Shown here one piece after another: positions 17,644 to 26,149 of a stretch of DNA of 64,000 nt. The stretch lies in assembly GCF_001875325.1 (NCBI RefSeq), contig NZ_MDDC01000008.1, forward strand, positions 62,001 to 126,000, in the 5' to 3' direction. The stretch is from Neomoorella thermoacetica (lineage in GTDB: Bacteria > Bacillota > DSM-521 > Neomoorellales > Neomoorellaceae). How positions within the stretch are numbered: position 1 is the first letter of the stretch; each line of letters begins with the position of its first letter. Position numbers and translations under genes: made by a program. The notes below the pieces were generated by a model. It saw nothing but the letters and a program-made list of their open reading frames with translations. It made no database searches and was not told the DNA's origin.

Positions 17644-17771
17644 TCCTTTTACCCTCCTCCATTAGCCTTGAACTTCTTTTTATTATAGTACCTTGCTCCA
17701 TTTACGCAAGGGATTAAAGGTAGATAGCTATTTTTACTTCCTGGAAGGCAGCCAAAACTCCCCTGGCTACG

Positions 17772-18449
17772 TTACCATCCCTTCAGCTTTTCGGGTTCCA
17801 GAAGGGTGATCCGCTGGCGCTCCACCTCGACTGCCCCCAGCCGCTTGAAGTCGCTTAAAATCCTGGCTACTGTTTCGCGGGAGGTGCCGATAAGGCTGGC
17901 CAGTTCCTGCTGGCTCAAATTAAGGTCGATAGTAACCCCGTCCTCCCGGGGTTTCCCGTACTCCCCGGCCAGCTGCAGGAGGCTGCTGGCCAGGCGGCCG
18001 TAGGCCCCTTTGAGGGCCAGGTCGCGTATATGATTCTGGGCCTGACGCAGGCGGCGGCTCATGACCTTGATAATTTTAACCGCCATTTCGCCGTGTGCAC
18101 TCAGGAGCTTTTCCATGTCGGCGTTGCGAATGATGCCTACCTCGGTGTCCTCCAGGGTCTGGGCCGTGGCCGGGTAGGGACCGCCTTCAAAGAGCAGCAC
18201 CTCGGCGAAGATCTCCCCTTCCCGGACAAAGTGGAGGATTTTCTCCCGGCCGTCCTCCAGGACCTGGAAGAGTTTTATGGCCCCTTTTTTGACAAAATAG
18301 AAGGCATCCCCGGGCTCGCCCTCCATAAAGATGTACATGTTCTTGCGGTAGCGGCGCAGGAGGGCCAGGGAGGCTATATGCTGTAACTCTTCCGGGTCCA
18401 GCCCGGCGAATACCGGTACCTGTCGGAGAAACTCCCAGTCTTCCGCCAT
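17772..18449 (-). CDS. Crp/Fnr-family transcriptional regulator
   Basis: A 225-residue protein with an N-terminal cyclic-nucleotide-type beta-barrel (about 10-125), a dimerisation helix and a C-terminal winged helix whose recognition motif is SQQELASLIGTSRETVARIL (about 180-199). No N-terminal cysteine cluster for an Fe-S sensor is seen, so it is not a classical FNR. The ligand is unknown. The start ATG 18449 follows AGGAGGAGGG. It lies alone, downstream of the FapA-like gene. Confidence 0.9.
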   Translation of the reverse strand: MAEDWEFLRQVPVFAGLDPEELQHIASLALLRRYRKNMYIFMEGEPGDAFYFVKKGAIKLFQVLEDGREKILHFVREGEIFAEVLLFEGGPYPATAQTLEDTEVGIIRNADMEKLLSAHGEMAVKIIKVMSRRLRQAQNHIRDLALKGAYGRLASSLLQLAGEYGKPREDGVTIDLNLSQQELASLIGTSRETVARILSDFKRLGAVEVERQRITLLEPEKLKGW

Positions 18450-18553
18450 TCCGGCGCCCTCCTCCTAAAATAGGTTCCTACCAAAAAACGTGATTACCGG
18501 TTTGGTTACATTCCAGCTTCCGCGCCCTAATCGAGCGACCCGGCACTCACCAT

Positions 18554-20629
18554 TTAAAAAGTACCCAGAACCAGGTCGCCTTCACTATTCAAGTAGGCCA
18601 TGACCTGGTTCTCCTCGTTATCAATCTGGCGGACGCGCTTGCCTACCTGCAGGGTACTATTCGGCCAGATCCTGCCGGCCTTGATGACCTTGCCCTCCGC
18701 CACTCGAATCAAAGTCCTGGCACCTCCGCTGGAACCTATTTCCTGTACATAGACCTCATCGCCGGCATAGATGCTGCCGCCCCGGAATACCCCCTGGATT
18801 TCTACTTTGCCGCCGGCAATAATCTCGGTATTGTAGCAACCCCGGCCGGCGACCTTTACCTGGCCGCTGGCCTGCAGCTTGCTGTTGAGGGCATAGCTCA
18901 GGATGATATTTCCTCCGTCCCGGGGTATCTCCCGGCAATATTCTGCCATCTCCTGGACACCCTCCACCAGCCCGGCCAGGATAGACGAACCAAGTCCCTG
19001 CATGGCAGCCGGATTCCGGAAGGACTGGGCCAGCTCGCGGGCCAGTCGGACTAGCTTTTGCTCCTGGGGCCCGCCCTGGATGCCCCTTGTCAATTGCTCC
19101 AGCTTGCTGGCCAGGGAGGGCAGCTTCTGAAACTTGTTTTCCACCAGGATGCTTACCATATACCCGGTATTAAGCGGGCGAACCGGATACCGCTGCCGGC
19201 TGGCTCCCTTCTCCAGTTGCTGGAGGGCCGCCTGGAGCAACGGCAACTGGCTGGCCAGATCGCTCAGGATGGGTTCCGCGCTCTGGTAGACACTATTCAG
19301 GCCTCCGGCCACCAGGGTGGAGCCGATGCAGTTGCGGCGGACGGTTATTGAACCGCCGGCATTCACAGTGGCCTGGGTTACATCACCGCCAATCTCCACG
19401 TCCTGGCTGGCCACCACCTGCATAGTTTCCGTAACGTTGCCGGTAATATTGATGCCGCCTTTAAATTTGAGGTTCCCTGAGGACAGGTCCACATCCCCCT
19501 GGTGGAGGAGTACCGGGATAATGTCTATAAAGACGCGGCCCCGCAGCTGGCGCAGCTGGGGACGCCCTTCCTCCCGGGCTATGCAGCGCAGGCCGTCAAT
19601 AACCTCGGTGCCTTTACCGGCCACCAGTTCCACATCCCGGGGCTCCGGCGGGGAGATTACCTTCCCGGTAACCGTCTTGCCAGGCTTTCCCGGCCGGGGC
19701 GGTACCTTGACAGCCAGGAGTTCGCCTATGGCGACGGAAGTTCGTACCATCATCTCGCGGTAATCTACCCGCTCTTCTTCGCCAACCTCCACCCTGTCAG
19801 CTACGGCAGTAGAAAAGAGACACTCCACCCGGCCGTCTTCACCTGGTTGGGGCGGCTGGCCCCTGGCTACGACTATTTCTACGGCTTCGGCAGCGGCACA
19901 GGCCTGCCGGACGGCTTCTTCATCAACGCCGAAAACCACCTGCTGGCGCTTTAGTTCGGCCAGCAGGTCCTCCCGGGTCAGGGCGGGAAGGGCCCGGACC
20001 ACTTCCTCGCCTTCCAGTTGCAGCCGCGCCGCCGGGAACTGGTCCTTTAACCGCCAGGTCCTTTGATACCCCGGCTTGAGGGTCAGGCGGGCCGCCAGGC
20101 CGTCACTGCTTACGGCCAGTTTCCACTGGCCCTTTTCGACCTCGGCCCGGGATTGTACCTCTATAGTATCCCCGGCCCGGACCGTTATTTCGCCGGGTGC
20201 CCGTTGACCGTTTACATACAGGTCAAAGTGTTCCCCGGCGATGATGGTGGCCGGTGGTTCCCCGCCGCCTACCTTTACCTGGCCGCCTTCCACCCAGGTA
20301 TATCCGGGCCGTTCTTGCTCCTCTCCCGCCGGCCCGGGGGCCATATCACCTGCCACCGCCCCGGCACCCGGACCGCCGGCTACGGAACCTGCTCTTCCCC
20401 TGCCGGCTGCCGGGGTCACATCTTCCCTTTCCCCTGCAGCTCCGGGGAATGTCCCGGCCACGTTGGCGATAATCACCGCCGGCCGGCGGCCGAGGCCCAG
20501 AAATCCCTGGCTTCCGGGTTGAACTATCTCTACTTCCAACTCTTCAGGCAAGACCTCCAGGATGGCTGCTGCCTGCTGGATTGCTTCGGCAACGCTCCTG
20601 CCTTCGACCCTTATTTTCCCGGATGCCAC
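18554..20629 (-). CDS. FapA/DUF342 family protein
   Basis: A 691-residue protein of the DUF342 family (FapA, flagellar assembly protein A). It begins with a Jag-N-like domain (KIRVEGRSVAEAI at the start, GFLGLG near 56). A variable Gly/Ala-rich linker follows, and the central and C-terminal parts are right-handed beta-helix-like, with GGSITVRRNCIGS and GGKVEIQGVFRGGS turns. A helical insertion interrupts the beta region (about 455-545). Relatives influence flagella or cell-surface polymers. The exact role here is not known. It stands alone, away from the flagellar block. Confidence 0.85.
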   Translation of the reverse strand: MASGKIRVEGRSVAEAIQQAAAILEVLPEELEVEIVQPGSQGFLGLGRRPAVIIANVAGTFPGAAGEREDVTPAAGRGRAGSVAGGPGAGAVAGDMAPGPAGEEQERPGYTWVEGGQVKVGGGEPPATIIAGEHFDLYVNGQRAPGEITVRAGDTIEVQSRAEVEKGQWKLAVSSDGLAARLTLKPGYQRTWRLKDQFPAARLQLEGEEVVRALPALTREDLLAELKRQQVVFGVDEEAVRQACAAAEAVEIVVARGQPPQPGEDGRVECLFSTAVADRVEVGEEERVDYREMMVRTSVAIGELLAVKVPPRPGKPGKTVTGKVISPPEPRDVELVAGKGTEVIDGLRCIAREEGRPQLRQLRGRVFIDIIPVLLHQGDVDLSSGNLKFKGGINITGNVTETMQVVASQDVEIGGDVTQATVNAGGSITVRRNCIGSTLVAGGLNSVYQSAEPILSDLASQLPLLQAALQQLEKGASRQRYPVRPLNTGYMVSILVENKFQKLPSLASKLEQLTRGIQGGPQEQKLVRLARELAQSFRNPAAMQGLGSSILAGLVEGVQEMAEYCREIPRDGGNIILSYALNSKLQASGQVKVAGRGCYNTEIIAGGKVEIQGVFRGGSIYAGDEVYVQEIGSSGGARTLIRVAEGKVIKAGRIWPNSTLQVGKRVRQIDNEENQVMAYLNSEGDLVLGTF

Positions 20630-20712
20630 AGTTCCACCCCCGGGATAAAATTATCGTTATTTTAATTCTCGGTTAAAAACTTTCAGCCTTTAAACTCACC
20701 CCAAAGAAAAAA

Positions 20713-20729
20713 CCAGGTATTTTACCTGG
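20713..20729 (-). terminator. Terminator after the Fur-family gene
   Basis: CCAGGTA/TACCTGG stem with a 3-base loop two bases after the stop, followed on the minus strand by a run of six T. Confidence 0.85.
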
Positions 20730-20730
20730 C

Positions 20731-21135
20731 TCAATGCTCCTCCTTCTGCTGGCAATCCGGGCACAGGCCGTAGAATTCCAGGCGGTGATAAAGGATCTTG
20801 CTGCAGCCGCTGTTCGCCGCTTCCTTTTCCAGTTCATAGTGTACCGGCATGGGCAGGTCGATTATCCGGCCGCAGTCCAGGCAGACACAATGGTAGTGAT
20901 TCTCAGGGTTGCCATCATAACGGCTGTAGGTGCTACCGTAATTGAGTTCCATTATTTCCCCCGCTTCCTTTAAGACACCCAGGTTACGGTAGACAGTCCC
21001 CAGGCTGATGTCGGGTAAAACCTTGCGGGCCTGGGCGTAAATCCAATCAGCCGTGGGATGGCTATCTGTGTGGCGTAAAATATCTAAGATGACTTTTTTC
21101 TGTTTCGTCATCCTTTTTCCTATCGTCGGTTCCAT
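20731..21135 (-). CDS. Fur-family repressor (PerR/Fur type)
   Basis: A 134-residue metalloregulator with an N-terminal winged helix (TADWIYAQARKVLPDISLGTVYRNLGVL). A metal-binding region follows (NHYHCVCLDCGRI), then the structural zinc site formed by two CxxC pairs (CLDC near 93 and CPDC near 128). Short length and the GTVYRNL helix fit PerR or Fur rather than Zur. The metal sensed cannot be fixed from sequence. A perfect palindrome lies just upstream of its ribosome site, suggesting autoregulation. Confidence 0.9.
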   Translation of the reverse strand: MEPTIGKRMTKQKKVILDILRHTDSHPTADWIYAQARKVLPDISLGTVYRNLGVLKEAGEIMELNYGSTYSRYDGNPENHYHCVCLDCGRIIDLPMPVHYELEKEAANSGCSKILYHRLEFYGLCPDCQQKEEH

Positions 21136-21143
21136 ATAACCTC

Positions 21144-21182
21144 ACCACTTAGTGGTAACGATTATTACTTTTAATATTATAA
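21144..21182 (-). promoter_or_regulatory. Operator-like palindrome and AT-rich Fur/PerR-like box
   Basis: ACCACTTAGTGGT (21144-21156) is a perfect inverted repeat next to the ribosome site of the Fur-family gene. The adjoining AT-rich stretch (21161-21182) contains TTATAATATTA on the minus strand, which resembles half of a PerR/Fur box. Autoregulation is an inference. Confidence 0.4.
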
Positions 21183-21191
21183 CCTCCAGGG

Positions 21192-21554
21192 TTATTTTTT
21201 GTCAACCTCATCAATAATATCTTTTCCCCATTCCGGCAGGGCATCTATAAGTATTTTTTGGATATCGGCCAGCAACCGGGCCAGCCTTTGTTCCGCCTCC
21301 AGGTAGGCGGTAATAGTCGGGTTCAGGCTGATTATCCGGTAGCTCTCTTCCAGGGCCTTTTTATCGGCCGGATCTGGCTCTTTGCCGCTCAGGACAGCCA
21401 TTTCCAGGGCCAGCTGGCGGCGGCGAAAATCCCGTAGCATGTCTACATTGGTAGCGTTGCTCTCCAGTTTGGCCTTGGCCAGGCGAAAATCGTTATACTC
21501 GGAACTCCGGGACAGTTCCCGGGCCAGTTCATGGGCGCGGTCGTAGACTTGCAT
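21192..21554 (-). CDS. YlbF/YmcA-family protein
   Basis: A 120-residue all-helical protein of the YlbF/YmcA (DUF964) family, whose Bacillus members form the Y-complex that acts with RNase Y and in competence and sporulation. It shows the family layout: an N-terminal [14 protein letters not shown] helix, a central [14 protein letters not shown] helix and an acidic tail. I used ATG 21554, which follows GGAGGGTGATTCG, rather than the track start six codons upstream. It lies between the LysE-like exporter and the Fur gene, 57 bases from the latter. Confidence 0.8.
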
Positions 21555-21575
21555 CGAATCACCCTCCTCCATTCT

Positions 21576-22235
21576 CTACACCCTGAGGGGGCCGCGATAA
21601 CCGGCCAGGATGAAGAGGAAACCTAAAACCAATAAGAAGATGCCGCAGGCCATGATTAAGTACCGGTAGAAACGCTGGCTGATAAAACGCCTGCCGGCGG
21701 CTACCCCCGCTGCTACCAGGGAATACCAGCCCAGATCGGAAAGAATGTGGCCGCTATAAAAGGAAGCCACTCCCGCGGCGCCCAGCCGGGCCGCCTGGGT
21801 CAGAAAAGCGGCGCCGATGGTAGCCCACCATAGAAGCCAGTAGGGGTTGGCCAGGCTGATCAGGCCGCCGGCAGCCACCGCCCGCCACACCGGCCTGACA
21901 GTCAGATTTGCAGGGGCATCCCCCGGTAGCTGCAACTGTACCGTACCCGTCCTGGCTCCTTTAATCATACCCTGCCCCATCCAGATGAGGACCAGGCCAC
22001 CCAGAACGGCCATCAAGCGTCCCACTACGGGGTGGGTCAGGAACCCTCCCAGGCCAAATAAGAGCAGGGTAACTACCATTAATTCCAGGATACCGTGACC
22101 CAGGACCAGGAGGGGGCCCGCTCCAGCCCCCCGGCGGGTGCTTTCCTCGACCGTTACCGTGAGCAGGGGACCGGGCATCAGTGCCCCGGAAAGCCCGACA
22201 ATAAAGGCCGTACTAAAGAGGGCAAATAGTTCCAA
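21576..22235 (-). CDS. LysE/RhtB-family exporter
   Basis: A 219-residue inner-membrane protein with six predicted membrane segments. The family signature is GLSGALMPGPLLTVTVEES in the first helix pair, and NPYWLLWWATIG appears in the middle. LysE proteins export amino acids or related small molecules. The substrate here is unknown. I chose the TTG at 22235 because GGGAGGAA sits 9 bases upstream and no good site precedes the upstream start at 22283. Confidence 0.82.
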   Translation of the reverse strand: MELFALFSTAFIVGLSGALMPGPLLTVTVEESTRRGAGAGPLLVLGHGILELMVVTLLLFGLGGFLTHPVVGRLMAVLGGLVLIWMGQGMIKGARTGTVQLQLPGDAPANLTVRPVWRAVAAGGLISLANPYWLLWWATIGAAFLTQAARLGAAGVASFYSGHILSDLGWYSLVAAGVAAGRRFISQRFYRYLIMACGIFLLVLGFLFILAGYRGPLRV

Positions 22236-22296
22236 TGCTATATTCCTCCCGGAGCCAGGCTCGGCCGGTATATCTCCGGCCAACGGTTATATTAAA

Positions 22297-23601
22297 TTAT
22301 TCGGCGCCTGCCGGGGTTTTCCTTCCCAGGAGGGGTCGGGAAAATACCCCCGCCAGGTCGCCGGCCCGCTTCCTTATGTCCTCCCGATCGGTAGTATACA
22401 GGCCGAGCCTCTGCATCCGCTCAAAGTAACTTGCCCCGGAAAAGGTAAAGCGCTGGTAAAGACCGTCACCGCCGGCAACCTGGCGCCGTGTATAGGAGAT
22501 AATATCGCCCACAGCCAGGGTGGCCGGCAGGATCAGGGGAGCCAGCCCGGCCAGGAGACGCGCCGCGTTATGACCGGCGAGGGTCCCGGTGACAATGGCC
22601 TCGGTATGACCGACGAAGGGTCCCGCCCTTTCACCGGCACAAAAAAGATTGGCCAGCCCTTCTACTTTCAGGGCATCATCCCTGGGAACCATGGCCAGGA
22701 AACGCACTGAATTACCGATGCCGCCGGCATACGGGTCCTCAAAGCGGGCCTTCTCCAGGCCGCTTATGCGACGTAAAGTCTCCAGGGGGAAAAAAGGTGT
22801 CATTAGTTTGGCCGGCCCGGTATCCAGGAGAATGATGCTGGCGGCATATTCAGGAAGGGCGTACTGCTGGCACGCTTTCCGTTGAAGGAGTTCCCCTTTT
22901 CCCGGCAGGCCGGGTGGCAAGGGCAGGGTGACCACCCCTTTTTCCTCCAGCTCAGTTACCAACCACGGAGCCAGGGAGCCTTTGTGGAGCTTGCAGGAGC
23001 CGCTAAAGGCCCCCCGGCCGCCACCGCGCCGGAGGGCGGCATACTCCTTAATCCCGGCCAGGGCGGCCGGGCCTATACGGCCGCCGAAGGTGGGACAGCG
23101 ATAGACACACATGGCGCAGCCGTTGCCATAGCGGCGGCAGTTGGCCGGCGGCCCGGCCGTACCAGTGGCGTCGATAAAGGCCTCCCCGGGATAATTCTGG
23201 CCGTCTTCCGTCCGGACGGCAACTATCCTGTCCCTTGTCAACTGCACGGCTGTAACCCGGCTTAAAAGGTGGACTTCTACCCCGGCTTCCCGCAGGGTCC
23301 GGCGGACCAGGGGTTCGATGCGGGTCACGTCATAGAGCCAGGCGTGGTAGTGGCCGGCAAACTCGATATTCCTGTGCCTGGCCGCGCCGTCGGTGACCCG
23401 GAATAATTCGCCCCCGCCCAGGGCCAGCATCTCTTCCGCCGCCGTGAAGCGACCGTTATTGCGCATAATACCTCCGACCAGGCCGGTACCCAGGAGCATA
23501 TCCGTCCGCTCCAGGAGGGTTACCTCCGCACCGGCCTGGCGGGCGGCCAGGGCGGCTGCACACCCGGCCCAACCGCCACCTATCACTACTGCCCGGGGCA
23601 C
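22297..23601 (-). CDS. FAD-dependent oxidoreductase with a CX2CX3CP motif
   Basis: A 434-residue flavoprotein with an N-terminal dinucleotide fold (GGGWAGCAAALAARQAG, ending in LLERTD) and a C-terminal FAD motif (NLFCAGERAGPFVGHTEA). The overall build recalls GidA/TrmFO-like FAD_oxidored proteins. A cysteine cluster GCAMCVYRCPTFGG (about 165-178) sits in the middle and looks like part of an Fe-S site. No tRNA-modification-specific motif was recognised, so function is open. It lies next to the LysE exporter and 61 bases from it, possibly in one transcript. Confidence 0.75.
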   Translation of the reverse strand: MPRAVVIGGGWAGCAAALAARQAGAEVTLLERTDMLLGTGLVGGIMRNNGRFTAAEEMLALGGGELFRVTDGAARHRNIEFAGHYHAWLYDVTRIEPLVRRTLREAGVEVHLLSRVTAVQLTRDRIVAVRTEDGQNYPGEAFIDATGTAGPPANCRRYGNGCAMCVYRCPTFGGRIGPAALAGIKEYAALRRGGGRGAFSGSCKLHKGSLAPWLVTELEEKGVVTLPLPPGLPGKGELLQRKACQQYALPEYAASIILLDTGPAKLMTPFFPLETLRRISGLEKARFEDPYAGGIGNSVRFLAMVPRDDALKVEGLANLFCAGERAGPFVGHTEAIVTGTLAGHNAARLLAGLAPLILPATLAVGDIISYTRRQVAGGDGLYQRFTFSGASYFERMQRLGLYTTDREDIRKRAGDLAGVFSRPLLGRKTPAGAE

Positions 23602-23697
23602 TTTGCCACCATCCTTCCCGTTAATTCCAATATATTCTTATTAGCCGTCCCTGCTATTCCTGTACCCATTTCTACCTGGCAAAATTACCGGAAAAAA

Positions 23698-23721
23698 AGC
23701 CGGGGCCTGCCGACCCCGGCT
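23698..23721 (-). terminator. Terminator after the CaCA antiporter gene
   Basis: AGCCGGGG/CCCCGGCT stem with an 8-base loop followed on the minus strand by seven T, 13 bases after the antiporter stop. Confidence 0.9.
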
Positions 23722-23734
23722 CTGGTGCTCCCTT

Positions 23735-24739
23735 CTAACGAATAAAGCCGCTGAAAATCAGGATGACGAAAATGCCGTAAAAGACGCCGCCGCACACCAG
23801 GGTATAGGGGGTGAGGTAGCGGCGGCGGCTGATCTGGATAAAGACCAGGCCGGCGGAAATAATAGCCAGGATGGCGCTGATCAAAGCCCCCTGGGTCAGC
23901 TCCCAGCTGGTCATAGTAATACCCAGGGCCGGGATCATGGAGCTCTGGAAGACCATGGCCCCGGTTATATTCCCCAGGGCCAGGGTATCTTTACCCCGGC
24001 CGACCCAGATGATACTGTTAAATTTCTCCGGTAACTCGGTGGCGATAGGGGCGATGATCAGGGCCAGGACAAAGGCCGGAATACCCAGGACGCGGGCCAG
24101 GTCCTCCACCCCGTTGACAAAGAGCCGGGCTCCGCCGACGATTATCCCCAGGGCCAGGACTACTTGCACCAGGATTAACCCCAGGCCGGGGTCAGATGAC
24201 CGGCGAGCCAGGTACAGGGCGTTCAATTCCTCTCCTTCTTCCAGGGTATGACCGTTGGTAACCGTAAGGTAGGCATAGATGGCATAGGCAATCACCAGAC
24301 CCACAGCCACCAGCTGCTTCCAGATATGGGCTCCCAGAAAGGAAGCCAGAACGGCCACTGTATAAACCGCCAGGAAGAAACCCAGATCCCGTTTCATGGT
24401 CCCGGCATCGAGATTCATTTTGGGGTAGGCAGGCCGGCGTTTGCGATAGGCAATGACTGCCACGCCGGTGATAAAAAAGGCCAGGGTGGTTAACATGAAG
24501 GGTGCCCCCAGGATAGCGCCGATGCCTATTTCCTCGCCGGCGTGGCCCCCACCAAAGATGATGGCGATAATGGGGATCATTGTTTCCGGCAGGGCGGTTC
24601 CCACAGCGGCCAGGATGCTCCCCACCGCTCCTTCGGTTAAATGGAGCTTTCGCCCCAGCCACTCAACGCCGTTGGTAAACCCCTCGGCCCCTAAAAGGAT
24701 AACCCCCAGGCTGATTAATAGCAGAGCGACATCGAGCAT
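23735..24739 (-). CDS. CaCA-family cation antiporter (probable Mn2+ or Ca2+ exporter)
   Basis: A 334-residue membrane protein with two inverted halves of about five helices. The alpha repeats carry the conserved motifs GSILAAVGTALPETMIPI (about 40-57) and ALIIAPIATELPEKFNSII (about 226-244). This is the calcium/cation antiporter family, YrbG-like. The leader contains a yybP-ykoY manganese riboswitch, so manganese export is the likeliest role. Ca2+ remains possible. A single-gene transcription unit bounded by its own promoter and terminator. Confidence 0.87.
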   Translation of the reverse strand: MLDVALLLISLGVILLGAEGFTNGVEWLGRKLHLTEGAVGSILAAVGTALPETMIPIIAIIFGGGHAGEEIGIGAILGAPFMLTTLAFFITGVAVIAYRKRRPAYPKMNLDAGTMKRDLGFFLAVYTVAVLASFLGAHIWKQLVAVGLVIAYAIYAYLTVTNGHTLEEGEELNALYLARRSSDPGLGLILVQVVLALGIIVGGARLFVNGVEDLARVLGIPAFVLALIIAPIATELPEKFNSIIWVGRGKDTLALGNITGAMVFQSSMIPALGITMTSWELTQGALISAILAIISAGLVFIQISRRRYLTPYTLVCGGVFYGIFVILIFSGFIR

Positions 24740-24794
24740 AAATTCTCTCCTTCCCAGCTTATTTTATCAGAACCTGTCAATCTTTATGTTAAAT

Positions 24795-24920
24795 AAAAAA
24801 GACCTTCCAGCGCCCCCCTTCAGGGCGGAGAAGGTCTTGCCGTTGCCTACCAGGCCCGGGCTCCTGGCCGTGTTGACGAGCCTGGTACCGGAAAAATCCG
24901 GGGCTACTCCCCTGGACCGC
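24795..24920 (-). promoter_or_regulatory. yybP-ykoY (Mn2+) riboswitch with terminator
   Basis: The minus-strand leader has the class hallmarks GGGGAGTAG (plus-strand 24904-24912) and GCAAGACCT at the 3' side, joined through P1 (GGTC/GACC). Between them is a multi-stem aptamer with GTCAAC and CCTGGTAGGCAACGG elements. The 3' P1 strand is shared with a terminator stem AAGACCTTC/GAAGGTCTT followed by six T (24791-24837). Mn2+ binding should therefore favour P1 and allow transcription of the antiporter. Recognised from the known consensus, without a covariance search. Confidence 0.88.
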
Positions 24921-24937
24921 TCAATTTTTTATATTTT

Positions 24938-24966
24938 ATCATAAGAAAAGGCTTGATCGCTGTCAA
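24938..24966 (-). promoter_or_regulatory. Promoter for the riboswitch-antiporter transcript
   Basis: TTGACA (plus-strand 24961-24966) and TATGAT (24938-24943) with a 17-base spacer, placed just ahead of the aptamer. Confidence 0.75.
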
Positions 24967-25127
24967 GTCCTATTTCGGAAGTCCGGCCGGAACCGGCATA
25001 AAACTTAAATATTACTTAACAGCGAGCCCCGAGGGGATTCCCGGGATCATCTCCGTGATCACACCGCTTTTGTATCCATTTTCACGATTTAACCTTATTT
25101 AACACCCCATAATCCGGCGGAGGCAAT

Positions 25128-25883
25128 TTAAAGCAACGGTTCTGTAGCCAGCTCCCGGTTTGAGAAAGTTGCCAGGCAGGTATAACCGATCTGGCGCAAA
25201 AGCTCCCGCGCCTGTTCCCGTGCCCTGGCGACCTCCCCGGGAGCGTGGGCATCCGACCCGATGGTGACAGGGATATTGAGGCTAAAGGCCCGTTCCAGGA
25301 GTTCCCTGGCCGGATAAATCTCCCCCACAGGTTTGAATAAACCGGCAGTGTTGACTTCCAGGGCGGCGCCGCTCCTGGCAACAGCCTGAAGGGCCGGCTC
25401 GGCCAGCTCCAGCACCGGCCTCCTGGGCCGGTGGCCGTAAATCTTAATCAGGTCCAGGTGGCCGATGATCTGGAAGAGGCCGGTAGCAGCCGCCTGCGCA
25501 ACCAGGTTAAAATAGTTGGCATAGAGCTCGTCTATATCCCAGGCGGCAAAGGCGCCTTCCTGCCCCGGCCGGTCAAACTCCCAGTCGTCCACAGTATGCA
25601 CCGAGCCGATGAGGTAATCCCAGGGCCGGCCGGCCAGCTGCCGCCGGTGGTCCCTGCCGGGCCGGAAATCGACCTCCAGCCCGGCACGGACGGGCATGCC
25701 GGTTATCCTTTCCAGTTCGGAGAAGACGCTGAAATCAAGGCCTTCCAGGAAGCGGTCGTGATCGGCGAAACCTATCGCCGTCAACCCCGCTCCCCTGGCC
25801 GCTTCTACGTAAGGTAAAAGACGTTCGACGGTATGGGGCGGCCCTTCATGGGCCAGCCCGTGAATATGGTAATCAGCTGGCAT
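25128..25883 (-). CDS. PHP-domain phosphatase, histidinol-phosphatase-like
   Basis: A 251-residue PHP-family metallo-phosphoesterase. Metal ligands are visible in DYHIHG (residues 4-9), FADHDRF (near 41), GLEVDF, GSVHTVDD, IGHLDLIK and the C-terminal GSDAHAPGEV. This order fits the HisJ/HisK type histidinol-phosphatase. No histidine-biosynthesis gene is adjacent, so another phosphoester substrate is possible. The start ATG 25883 follows AAGGAG. An upstream in-frame start at 25988 lies in the repeat region and is less likely. Confidence 0.82.
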   Translation of the reverse strand: MPADYHIHGLAHEGPPHTVERLLPYVEAARGAGLTAIGFADHDRFLEGLDFSVFSELERITGMPVRAGLEVDFRPGRDHRRQLAGRPWDYLIGSVHTVDDWEFDRPGQEGAFAAWDIDELYANYFNLVAQAAATGLFQIIGHLDLIKIYGHRPRRPVLELAEPALQAVARSGAALEVNTAGLFKPVGEIYPARELLERAFSLNIPVTIGSDAHAPGEVARAREQARELLRQIGYTCLATFSNRELATEPLL

Positions 25884-26149
25884 GGTTGGACTCCTTGCAA
25901 GTTTATGGGTATGGAAAGTTTCCATCGGAAGCCGGTTGAGCATGGGCTGGAGGTACTCTACGGGCTTTTGATGGTTCCCGGCTGGCAAACTTGGCCCTCA
26001 GTTGCTTAAGTCACCGCCACCTCGCTGCGGCTTCGCGCAAAGTTTTACGAACACCTCGAACCAAGTAGTCCTCCGCCTGTACCCTCCAGCCTTTCGCTTA
26101 AGCCGGCCCCCATAAGGCTCCACCTAAGGTTAGTCCTCCAGTTTTGCGA
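25884..26149. repeat. Intergenic repeat-family copy between flxA and the PHP gene
   Basis: GGGCTGGAGGTACTCTACGG at about 25946 and GGCTGGCAAACTTGGCCCTC at about 25980 match parts of 15067-15100 and 38234-38290. No ORF, RNA gene or clear terminator is seen in the remainder, although CCTCCAGC and GCTGGAGG form an inverted pair across the element. Confidence 0.5.

Noticed and set aside
18903-20665. Several plus-strand ORFs opposite the FapA-like gene
   Set aside because: Antisense frames of a GC-rich gene with no ribosome sites or domains.
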